From an uncultured Verrucomicrobiota bacterium (GTDB lineage: Bacteria; Verrucomicrobiota; Verrucomicrobiia; Limisphaerales; UBA9464), in assembly GCA_903907925.1 (NCBI GenBank), contig CAIVQB010000008.1, positions 1 through 63,103 on the forward strand: DNA of 63,103 bases. The letters run 5' to 3'. The first letter of the stretch is position 1; every line of letters starts with the position of its first letter. Below, piece by piece: positions 17,598 through 24,921 of this stretch. The notes beneath the pieces were generated by a model. That model saw only the letters and a program-made list of their open reading frames with translations, did not search any database and was not told the origin of the DNA. The translations under genes were made by a program, and so were the position numbers.

Positions 17598-18557
17598 CTA
17601 CGACAATTCGCGGTCTTCAAACAACGCCAACGCCAGCGCCAGCGCGGCGCTGACGTAGGTGACCAGATAGGCACTCGCCTTGAGAACATAGCTCCAGGGG
17701 ATCGATTTCTTGTCCTCCAACGCGTCGGCCAGCCAGAATTGTTGCCAGTTGGGGACGACGGCGTAGGCGATCTTGGACACCCAGGAACCACCGTCGGCGG
17801 CTCCCTTGAACAGATAGTCGGTCATGAGGCCGAGCAGAAAAACCGCGGTGCAAACCGCCAGGGTGGGGACCACTTCCAGCCGGGTCGAACAGGCCAGCGC
17901 GAGTCCGGCCAGGATCCACAGTGCGAAGAGGATCAGAACGCCCGCCGGTAGCAGACGCCAATCGACCACCGCCGCTCCCTGGAAGGCCCGATCGACCTGG
18001 GTGAATTGCGCGACCACCCACAGCGCGACCGTCGTCAGCACCACAAAGGCGAACGCGGCCTCGGAGGTAAACGGGCGGCGCAGGAAGAAATTGGAAAACC
18101 CGCCGATTCCGTAGGCCAAAACCACCGAGAACAGGTAGATGGAGAAGCCCAGACTGTCGGCGTTGCCATAGGCGTCGAACGCCATCCGGCTGGCGAGCAG
18201 CGTCGCCACCATGTTGGTGTAGGTGATCAACAGCAGTGTGGCCGCCAATCCCGCGTACTTGGCGAGGATGAAGGTCGTCCGACCCACCGGCTTGGCCAGT
18301 ACCGTCAGAGCTGTTCCGGTCCGGATTTCCTGACCCACCGAGGCTGAAGCGCACAAAACCGAGGTCAGGAGCCCTGACAGCAGCGTCACCGCGAGGGTGC
18401 TGTCCTTCACCAATTTAGGATCGTCGCCAAAGCCGAAATAGGGAACCACCGCCAGAAAGACGCAGAAACACGCCGAAGTGGTCATCAGCAGCAGATAAAT
18501 CGGCTGGCGGACCAACTCCATAAACGCATTCGCGGCGATGGCGTAAAATTGCCTCAT
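17598..18557 (-). CDS. ABC-2-type permease, first gene of the SPFH operon
   Basis: Product of 319 residues from the ATG at 18557, which is preceded on the minus strand by CCCAAGAGA, a plausible ribosome-binding site. An upstream in-frame ATG would add nine residues. Six or so TMs are spread across the protein. The sequence VGQEIRTGTALTVLAKPVGR is the conserved cytoplasmic loop of ABC-2 permeases (compare TKPVARWQ in the downstream permease). This half-size permease could pair with the permease at 8818-10197 or form its own homodimer using the single ABC ATPase in the operon. A 130-base gap separates it from the HflK-like gene, so an internal promoter cannot be excluded. Confidence 0.8.
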   Translation of the reverse strand: MRQFYAIAANAFMELVRQPIYLLLMTTSACFCVFLAVVPYFGFGDDPKLVKDSTLAVTLLSGLLTSVLCASASVGQEIRTGTALTVLAKPVGRTTFILAKYAGLAATLLLITYTNMVATLLASRMAFDAYGNADSLGFSIYLFSVVLAYGIGGFSNFFLRRPFTSEAAFAFVVLTTVALWVVAQFTQVDRAFQGAAVVDWRLLPAGVLILFALWILAGLALACSTRLEVVPTLAVCTAVFLLGLMTDYLFKGAADGGSWVSKIAYAVVPNWQQFWLADALEDKKSIPWSYVLKASAYLVTYVSAALALALALFEDRELS

Positions 18558-18844
18558 TCTCTTGGGATTGACTGTGTGGCTCAAATCATACGGCTCAAGC
18601 GACTGAGGTCAATGGGGATCGACAGTGACGCGCAAAACGCTGGCCGGAAGTGGAGACATGGGCGGGGAGTTCAAGCGAAATACGGCCGAAGGGCAAGCCT
18701 TGGCGGAGGACGACACAAACCGACCGAGTGTGGTGGAATAGTACCGGTGGGCTGCGTTGGTAAAAAGATGAAGGGTTGAAAAGTTGAAGCGGCTCGCCGG
18801 TTTTCCTGTTTAACGCTTCCTCGATTTAACCGTCCCAACCCCGT

Positions 18845-18884
18845 CACAGCGGTGCAGCGCTCCGCTTCCCGCGGCACTCCAAAA
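18845..18884 (-). repeat. Dispersed GC-rich repeat unit 1
   Basis: The stretch starting ACAGCGGTGCAGCGCT and ending GCGGCACTCCA matches the unit at 19110-19146 with about five differences in 36 bases. It lies in the same orientation as that unit. It is non-coding, although its translation gives an ORF-like peptide. Confidence 0.65.
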
Positions 18885-18984
18885 CAGATTCAACATGTCT
18901 CCGTCTCTTCGTGCCTTTGTTGTTTTCTCCTCCTGTGACAGGTGTGGCACCGGCAGGCCCCACTCGGATTGAGCGGGCCACCTA

Positions 18985-19028
18985 TGGACTGCGCCGGCAG
19001 AGCGCAGCGTCGACGGCGCTTTGGACAC
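18985..19028 (+). repeat. Dispersed GC-rich repeat unit 2, inverted
   Basis: TGGACTGCGCCGGCAGAGCG and the following bases through CGGCGCTTTGGA resemble the reverse complement of the neighbouring units. The three units thus form a mixed-orientation cluster within 310 bases. Confidence 0.5.
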
Positions 19029-19109
19029 CGGGTTTCGCAGCGCGACGCTGGTATAACGCACGCCCGATGCTCCGGGGAAACATCGACCCTGGATCCGCAC
19101 CACCGGTTA

Positions 19110-19149
19110 CACAGCGGCGTGGCGCTTCGCTTCCCGCCGCACTCCATAG
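19110..19149 (-). repeat. Dispersed GC-rich repeat unit 3
   Basis: ACAGCGGCGTGGCGCTTCGC and the following bases through CCGCACTCCA form the same unit as 18845-18884. On the minus strand it reads as MECGGKRSATPLC, a peptide I recognise as a recurrent spurious translation in Verrucomicrobia genomes. It abuts the 3' end of the glycosylase pseudogene. Confidence 0.65.
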
Positions 19150-19175
19150 TTTTCGCCCAGATGTCTTCTTGGCAC

Positions 19176-19782
19176 TCACTCCATGATTTTCGCACGCCGG
19201 GAAACAAAATCGCTTCCCTCCAGATAGAATCTCAGCGGCAAGTCTGCGGCTTTCGTGATTCCGATGCGCGTGGTGCTCAGGGCTGGTCCTCGTTTACGGC
19301 GGAATATTTTCCAATCGGGGTTCTCCGCAATGAACAACGGACCCTTCGTGTCGCACAGATCGGCTCCGTCGAGTTCGCGCGTGATGTTCATGGCCTGGCA
19401 CAATTTCCCCGGGCCATTGGTGAGCTTCGGCGATGCGCCCCCGCCCGGGCGCTGGGTTCGCATCCAACTCTCGCCGAGCGCCGGTTCGATCGCGCGAATC
19501 AACAACGCCTCCGCCACACCCGCCGGACGGCAAACCGCGTTCACGCAATAGTGAAGTCCGTAGATCAGGTAAACGTAAGCCCGTCCCGGTTCGCCGAACA
19601 TGACCCGGTTGCGCGGCGTGACAGGCTGGATCGTTCTCCAGATAGGCTTCGGTCTCGACGATGGGTCCGCCGCAAATTCCTTCCGGAGTTCGGCGGACCA
19701 GCCAATGACCGAGTAAACGGGCCGCGACAGCTTTTGCGGAAGGTTCGTAGAATGACCGGGGCAGTGGTGAGAAACGATTCAT
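19176..19782 (-). pseudogene. Broken 3-methyladenine DNA glycosylase (AAG/MPG family)
   Basis: The N-terminal part (from ATG 19782) reads [20 protein letters not shown], continues through GHWLVRRT and contains [15 protein letters not shown], with the catalytic Glu of the AAG family. The rest is in another frame: [20 protein letters not shown], then HYCVNAVC and [13 protein letters not shown], through to the normal C-terminus. Relative to the family pattern (SH-xxRG-x-TP-RN), about six residues are missing at the junction near 19615-19622. A 17- or 20-base deletion with frameshift best explains this. A sequencing or assembly error is the alternative. Intact AAG proteins excise alkylated purines; this copy would not, unless frameshifted translation occurs. 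Confidence 0.8.
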
Positions 19783-20003
19783 CCCGCAACGCCAATTTAG
19801 GTCGCTTCATGGCCAAAGTCGACTGCACGGTGAATTCCACAGCGCGTACCCACGCCGATCAAGCGGTCCCGTTTTCAAGTCTTCCCGTCCTCGTTCCCCC
19901 TCCTGCTTTCATGCTTTCCAGATTCGCTTCCGCTGGGGGGAGGGAGCGCCATCGCTTGCCACATCTCGGCAGCCGCCTACGCTCGGGACGGGCATCCCCC
20001 ACC

Positions 20004-21212
20004 ATGAAACCCGGGTCGAAAACCAGCTTTCTCGACAAGGTCCTCGGCCGTATTGGCCGGTTGGACGCGCAAGGATTGCAGACTGTGGTCGAACGGTTGG
20101 CGCGGGAACGGTCGTTCCTCGAAATGCTGTTCAACACCATCGAGGACGGAGTGTTGGTGGTCGATGAATCGGGCAATATCCTCTACCTGAACCAATCGGT
20201 GAGCCGTTTGCTCGGGGTCCGGGCGGAGGATGCGGAGGGTCTGCCGGTGACCCGGATCATGCCCCAGCTCGACTGGGCGAAGATTTCCGCGCTCGACCGC
20301 AAAGGCGGCCCCGGCGTGGTCCGCCACGAATTCGAGGTCACCTATCCGCGCCCGCGCCTGTTGCGGCTGTATGCGGCGCCGCTCGACGGCGAGGGCGTGG
20401 GCAGCAGTGGTGTGGCGCTGATTCTCCACGACGCCACCGAGGCCCGGCAGCGGACGACCGAGGCGGTGGAGACCGAGCGCGTCCATGCCTTGACCCTGCT
20501 GGCCGCCAGCGTGGCGCATGAATTGGGGAATCCGCTGAACGCCCTCCACATCCACCTCCAGTTGATGGACCGGGAGCTCAAACGGTTGAGGCAGGCGTCC
20601 GAGGATGATCCGGCAGCGGTTCCGGCCCGGGCGGACAAATTGGCGGAATACCTCGGGGTCGCGCGCGGGGAAATCACCCGGTTGGACTACATCATCACCG
20701 AATTTCTTTCCGCCATGCGTCCGACGCCGCCGCGGTTCCGGCCGGGTTCGTTGAACGATGTGGTGGCCGACACTCTGGCGCTGCTGCAGCCGGAATTGGA
20801 CAATCGGAAACTGGTGGTCCGCCAGAAACTGGCCCGCAGTCTGCCGGTCGTGCGGCTCGATCCCGGACAGATGAAGCAGGTGTTGGTCAATCTGGTGAAG
20901 AACGCCATGCAGGCGATGACCAAGGGTGGAACGCTTACCCTGGCGACCGGGGCCACTCCGGACGAAGAGTGGTTGAGCGTGGCGGACACCGGCTGCGGCA
21001 TTCCCAGCGAGCAGCTCAATCGGATTTTTGAACCGTTCTACACCACCAAGCAGAAGGGGACCGGCCTCGGATTGATGATCGTCCAGCGGATCCTGCGGGA
21101 TCACGGTGGCCGGGTGGAACTGGAGAGCCGGGTGGATCGTGGCACCACCTTCCGTCTCTGGCTGCCCTTGCGCGACAAGGGCCCGCGGCTGTTGGATGCT
21201 CCCAAGCAGTGA
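20004..21212 (+). CDS. Soluble PAS-domain sensor histidine kinase (NtrB-like)
   Basis: The 402-residue kinase has no membrane segment, so it senses a cytosolic signal. It has an N-terminal helix, a PAS domain (about 45-165, with EDGVLVVDESGNILYLNQSV), an HisKA dimerisation helix with ASVAHELGNPLNALHIHL, and an HATPase domain. The latter has N-box NLVKNAMQAM, G1 DTGCGIPS, F-box FEPFYTTK and G2 GTGLGLMIV. ATG 20004 is the first start that removes long low-quality upstream sequence. The response-regulator gene begins two bases after its stop, so the two form an NtrB/NtrC-like pair. What it senses is unknown. Confidence 0.88.
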   Translation: MKPGSKTSFLDKVLGRIGRLDAQGLQTVVERLARERSFLEMLFNTIEDGVLVVDESGNILYLNQSVSRLLGVRAEDAEGLPVTRIMPQLDWAKISALDRKGGPGVVRHEFEVTYPRPRLLRLYAAPLDGEGVGSSGVALILHDATEARQRTTEAVETERVHALTLLAASVAHELGNPLNALHIHLQLMDRELKRLRQASEDDPAAVPARADKLAEYLGVARGEITRLDYIITEFLSAMRPTPPRFRPGSLNDVVADTLALLQPELDNRKLVVRQKLARSLPVVRLDPGQMKQVLVNLVKNAMQAMTKGGTLTLATGATPDEEWLSVADTGCGIPSEQLNRIFEPFYTTKQKGTGLGLMIVQRILRDHGGRVELESRVDRGTTFRLWLPLRDKGPRLLDAPKQ

Positions 21213-21213
21213 C

Positions 21214-22590
21214 ATGAATCCGACCCCGACCTTATTGATCGTTGATGACGAGAAGCCGACCCGGGATGGACTGCGGGCCGCGCTGGAGGACAAGTTCGAC
21301 GTGTATGTCGCCGAGGATGCCGCCACCGCCTGGCAATTACTCGAACGCGAGTCCTTCGACGTGTTGCTCACCGATCTGCGGATGGCCGGTGAAGACGGGT
21401 TGAAGCTCATTCATCGCGCCAAATCCCTGTCCAAGCCGCCGGTCTGCATCCTGATGACGGCCTACGGCTCCGAGGAACTGGCCGTCGAGGCGATGAAACA
21501 GGGGGCGGACGACTACATCGCCAAGGGCAAGCTCCAGATCGACGAGCTGGAACTGCGAATCCAGCGCGCGTTGAAACGCCATTCGCTGGAGGTCGAGAAC
21601 ACCCAGCTCCACGAGCGGCTCGATCATAAATTCGGCGTCCGGAGCATCCTCGGCGAGGCGCCGGCGATGAAGGAGGTCTTCGAAACCATCCAGGCGGTCG
21701 CCCCGACCAAGGCCACCGTCCTGATCACCGGCGAGAGCGGCACCGGCAAGGAACTGGTCGCCAAGGCTATTCACCAGAACAGTCCGCGCGCCCGCGGCCC
21801 GATGATCACCGTCAACTGCGCGGCCCTACCCGCCACGTTGCTGGAGGCGGAACTGTTCGGCCACGAAAAGGGTGCCTTCACCGGCGCGCATGAACGTCGG
21901 ATCGGCCGCATCGAACAGGCGCAGGGCGGCAGTCTGTTTCTCGATGAAATCGGCGAAATCGACGCAACGACGCAGGTGAAACTCCTGCGCTTCCTCGGCG
22001 AACGCACCTTCGAACGGGTCGGGTCCAGCAAGACCATGACCGCCGACGTTCGGCTGATCACCGCGACCAACAAGGATCTGTCCGCGCTGGTCAAGGCCGG
22101 CCGGTTTCGTGAGGACCTGTACTACCGGTTGGCGGTGGTGCCGATCCACCTGCCGCCGTTGCGGGAACGCATCGTCGACGTACCGGCGCTTTCCCATGCC
22201 TTCCTCGCGGAATTCGCCGCCGAGAACGGCAAATCGGTAAAGAGTTTCAGCACCGAGGCGTTGGAACTGATGCTGGCTTATCGCTGGCCGGGCAATGTCC
22301 GTGAACTGCGCGCGGCGGTGGAACACGCTGTGGTGCTGTGTCGCGGCGATCAGGTTCTGGCCCGTGATTTGCCGGCCACGGTTCGGACTCCTGCGGCGGC
22401 GGTTTCAGGCGAGGAGACGCGGCAAATGATTTCCACCGGGCATGTCTCGGTCAAAGAAGCCGAAAGACAACTGCTCATCCACGCATTGCAGGAGTGCAAG
22501 GGCAACCGGACCGAAGCCGCGAAACGACTTGGCATGAGCCGGCGAACCCTTCACCGGCGGCTCCACGAATTCCATCTCGACGGATTCTGA
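21214..22590 (+). CDS. Sigma-54-dependent response regulator (NtrC family)
   Basis: The 458-residue activator has a receiver domain (IVDDEKPTRDG, phospho-acceptor Asp in LLTDLRMAGEDG). A central AAA+ domain follows with Walker A GESGTGKELVAKAIH, the sigma-54 contact loop GAFTGA, and Walker B SLFLDEIGEID. A C-terminal Fis-type helix-turn-helix ends the protein (NRTEAAKRLGMSRRTLHRRL). When phosphorylated by the upstream kinase it should drive transcription from -24/-12 promoters. I found no clear -24/-12 site in the window. It is convergent with the cyanophycin-degradation pair, so a regulatory link to those genes is not implied by position alone. Confidence 0.92.
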   Translation: MNPTPTLLIVDDEKPTRDGLRAALEDKFDVYVAEDAATAWQLLERESFDVLLTDLRMAGEDGLKLIHRAKSLSKPPVCILMTAYGSEELAVEAMKQGADDYIAKGKLQIDELELRIQRALKRHSLEVENTQLHERLDHKFGVRSILGEAPAMKEVFETIQAVAPTKATVLITGESGTGKELVAKAIHQNSPRARGPMITVNCAALPATLLEAELFGHEKGAFTGAHERRIGRIEQAQGGSLFLDEIGEIDATTQVKLLRFLGERTFERVGSSKTMTADVRLITATNKDLSALVKAGRFREDLYYRLAVVPIHLPPLRERIVDVPALSHAFLAEFAAENGKSVKSFSTEALELMLAYRWPGNVRELRAAVEHAVVLCRGDQVLARDLPATVRTPAAAVSGEETRQMISTGHVSVKEAERQLLIHALQECKGNRTEAAKRLGMSRRTLHRRLHEFHLDGF

Positions 22591-22620
22591 GCGGGTAGGT
22601 TTTTGCCAGATTTTAAGCGG

Positions 22621-22729
22621 ACACGGATTGCACAGATTTACACGGATTGAGGAGAATGATCCGGATTCCTGTACTGCTGATCAGATTCCGTTCATTCGGT
22701 CCATTCTGTCCAAATCTGTGAATCCGTGT
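22621..22729. repeat. About 110-bp imperfect palindromic repeat (ACACGGATT family), copy 2
   Basis: Left arm ACACGGATTGCACAGATTTA; right arm CCAAATCTGTGAATCCGTGT. The arms are near-perfect inverted repeats of 19-20 bases. The copy sits between the convergent ends of the NtrC-type gene and the cyanophycinase gene, so it could also act as a bidirectional transcription end. Confidence 0.8.
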
Positions 22730-22762
22730 CTCCCTGCGGCTTCTGCTGAATCGTTCCGAAGC

Positions 22763-23641
22763 TCAGGGCCGTGTCGACAGGGGGCGTGCGGTTCGCAGAT
22801 CGAAGCGGTCTCCGTTCACCAGGATGTGAACCTTCAGGTCGGTGGCTCCGAGATGTTTCCGGGGATCCTCATGAACTTTGCCCGCCTGGCGGGCGTCGAT
22901 GATCAGGACGGTCTGATTGCCGACCACTTCGAAGGTTTGGTCCGGGCCGACCACCACGGCCGTCGATTCATCAATGCCGATGCCCAGCAGAGCCGTGTTT
23001 TCCAGAATGACGCTGAACAATCGGTTCTCCCGCCGGCGCGCGATGAAATGCTGGTCCACGATCGCGTTGGTGATGAATCCGAATCCGGGAACCAGCTCCA
23101 CGTGACCCCGTTGAATGGAGCGGAACCGGTTTTCTTCCGGGGGATTCCCCACTTCTTCACCGGTGATCATGCGGGCGCTCATCACCGCCGCGCCGGCGCT
23201 CGTCCCGGCAATCACACCACCCCGGCGCCACGCATTCCGGACCGCTTCCAAGGCAGGCGTGCCGGCCATGGCGGTCACCAACCGTTTCTGATCGCCGCCG
23301 GTGAGGTAAACTCCGGTCGCTTGCTGGAGGCTGCGGACCGCGGGCTCACCGGTTTCCTGGAGAACCTCGACCGCTGAAATGCCCAACGCCTTGAATTCGT
23401 CGGCGGCGGACCGGCCGCTTCCCGCGGGATTGTCGCTGGCAAAGGGGATGATCACCAGTCGCGCACCGTTCGTGCCTCCGGCGAGTTGAATGAATCGTTC
23501 GGTGATGCTGGGCGGCCGCGCGCCACCGCCGATGATCACGAGCGAACCCGGATTCCCCTCCGCAACCGCGGGCGGATGGACGCCGAGGATTCCAAGAACG
23601 ATCGAGACCACAAGCAACCCAATGCGTCGGGGGTGATTCAT
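22763..23641 (-). CDS. cphB: Cyanophycinase-like serine peptidase (S51), secreted
   Basis: The 292-residue protein from ATG 23641 has an N-terminal signal-like helix (IGLLVVSIVLGILGVHPPA) and then the S51 fold: GSLVIIGGGARP, VYLTGGDQKRLV, and the nucleophile serine in IAGTSAGAAVMS. Then follow PGFGFITNAIVDQHFIARRR and LGIGIDESTAVVV, all hallmark cyanophycinase segments. The enzyme releases beta-Asp-Arg dipeptides from cyanophycin. The signal peptide implies an extracytoplasmic substrate, as in known extracellular CphE enzymes. It starts four bases after the isoaspartyl peptidase stop, so the two form a catabolic operon. Confidence 0.85.
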   Translation of the reverse strand: MNHPRRIGLLVVSIVLGILGVHPPAVAEGNPGSLVIIGGGARPPSITERFIQLAGGTNGARLVIIPFASDNPAGSGRSAADEFKALGISAVEVLQETGEPAVRSLQQATGVYLTGGDQKRLVTAMAGTPALEAVRNAWRRGGVIAGTSAGAAVMSARMITGEEVGNPPEENRFRSIQRGHVELVPGFGFITNAIVDQHFIARRRENRLFSVILENTALLGIGIDESTAVVVGPDQTFEVVGNQTVLIIDARQAGKVHEDPRKHLGATDLKVHILVNGDRFDLRTARPLSTRP

Positions 23642-23645
23642 GGGC

Positions 23646-24740
23646 TTACTTTTCGTAAATGGCGGTGGAGCGTTCACCGTTTTCCCGGACCATTCCGCGG
23701 TGCATTCCGTCCCCGTTGTAGGGCATGGCCACGTTTCCCTTGCGGTCCACGGCAATGACCCCGCCTTCACCACCGAAGTCGACCAACTTGCGCCGGACGA
23801 CGAGTTCCGCGGCGGATTCGAGCGACAAACCGCGGTACGCCATCAGGGCTGCGATGTCGTGGGCGACCATGGCGCGGATGAAAAATTCACCGTGGCCTGT
23901 CGCCGAAACCGCGCAGGTATCGTTGTCCGCGTAGGTTCCCGCTCCGATCAAGGGCGAATCTCCGACCCGGCCTGGACGTTTGCCACCGAGTCCACCGGTC
24001 GAAGTGCCGGCCGCGAGGTTTCCGTGACGATCCAATGCCACTGCACCCACCGTTCCCAGGCGGTTTCGACTGCGATTGTGGAGGCCTTCCGGGCCGGCAT
24101 CGGAACGTAGACCCTTTTCTCGCCGCCACTGTTCCCACTCCCGCCGCCGGGGCTCCGTGATGAAGTAGTTCGGCGGTTCAACCCGGAGCTTCTGTTCCGC
24201 GACGAAGGCATCGGCTCCCGATCCGACCAGGAGCACGTGCGGTGTGTGTTCCATGACCGCGCGCGCCGCCTCGATCGGATTCCGCGCGGTGTGGATGCCC
24301 GCGACCGCTCCGGCCCGGCGTCCGGCTCCCTCCATGAGCGCGGCATCCATCTCGACCACTCCGTCCCGATTCAACACCGCACCGCGTCCGGCATTGAACA
24401 GCGGCGAGTCTTCCAAAACAGTGATGGCCGCCACCACCGCGGCGCTGCTGGTGCCGTTCGTTCGCAAGATCCGTTCGCCCGCCTGCAACGCGAGGTTCAG
24501 GGCAGCCCTCAGTTCGGCATCGTGTTCGGGTGTCAGGGTCCCCCGGTCCGGGACACCGGATCCGCCATGAATCACCAGCACGAAGCCTAGTGTCGGTGTG
24601 GATTTGGAACCCGTCCCGCGCGTCGTGCATCCGAGAAGGCCTGCCAATAGTACCAGTCCGGCGACGCAAAGGAGGGCCTGATTCCAGTGGGACCGGCCGG
24701 AAACAGGGATAGCGTTCGAATGCCGGGATGGGGTCAGCAT
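23646..24740 (-). CDS. iaaA: Isoaspartyl peptidase/L-asparaginase (Ntn-hydrolase), lipoprotein
   Basis: The 364-residue precursor has a lipobox (LAGLLGC, Cys near residue 38). Then come VIHGGSGVPDRG, NAGRGAVLNRDGVVEMDA and the autocleavage region GTVGAVALD, whose Thr becomes the N-terminal nucleophile of the beta subunit. TSTGGLGGKRPGRVGDSPL, which lines the active site, follows. This family hydrolyses beta-aspartyl dipeptides and asparagine. Together with the downstream cyanophycinase it would degrade cyanophycin to Asp and Arg. The lipid anchor puts it on the periplasmic side of a membrane, consistent with the exported partner. Confidence 0.88.
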   Translation of the reverse strand: MLTPSRHSNAIPVSGRSHWNQALLCVAGLVLLAGLLGCTTRGTGSKSTPTLGFVLVIHGGSGVPDRGTLTPEHDAELRAALNLALQAGERILRTNGTSSAAVVAAITVLEDSPLFNAGRGAVLNRDGVVEMDAALMEGAGRRAGAVAGIHTARNPIEAARAVMEHTPHVLLVGSGADAFVAEQKLRVEPPNYFITEPRRREWEQWRREKGLRSDAGPEGLHNRSRNRLGTVGAVALDRHGNLAAGTSTGGLGGKRPGRVGDSPLIGAGTYADNDTCAVSATGHGEFFIRAMVAHDIAALMAYRGLSLESAAELVVRRKLVDFGGEGGVIAVDRKGNVAMPYNGDGMHRGMVRENGERSTAIYEK

Positions 24741-24921
24741 GGGGTGAGACTAAGGCAAGGGGAACGCGGTGAGGCGAGCGGGAGTGATGCTGTGCCGCAC
24801 GATCGTACGGCGGATTCGACCGGCGGGGCACCTGGACCTTCTGGAGCCGGGTCCGGTCGGTCTTTGTAAAACGGCGGCTTCCCCTCCACCGGATGCTCGG
24901 GCATTTTCGACGGACGCAATC

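Larger units (their letters stand above)
18558..19175. other. Repeat-rich intergenic region without a supported gene
   Basis: About 620 bases upstream of the SPFH/ABC operon and downstream of the broken glycosylase gene. It holds three related GC-rich repeat units (listed separately). Open frames here are translations of those repeats, for example MECGGKRSATPLC on the minus strand. The operon promoter presumably lies at the left edge. Confidence 0.55.

Noticed and set aside
18890-19207. A minus-strand small ORF containing MECGGKRSATPLC
   Set aside because: It lies wholly within dispersed repeats and lacks support as a real protein.
18942-20003. An in-frame upstream extension of the histidine kinase
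   Set aside because: The added sequence has no domain and crosses the glycosylase pseudogene and repeats; ATG 20004 is the plausible start.
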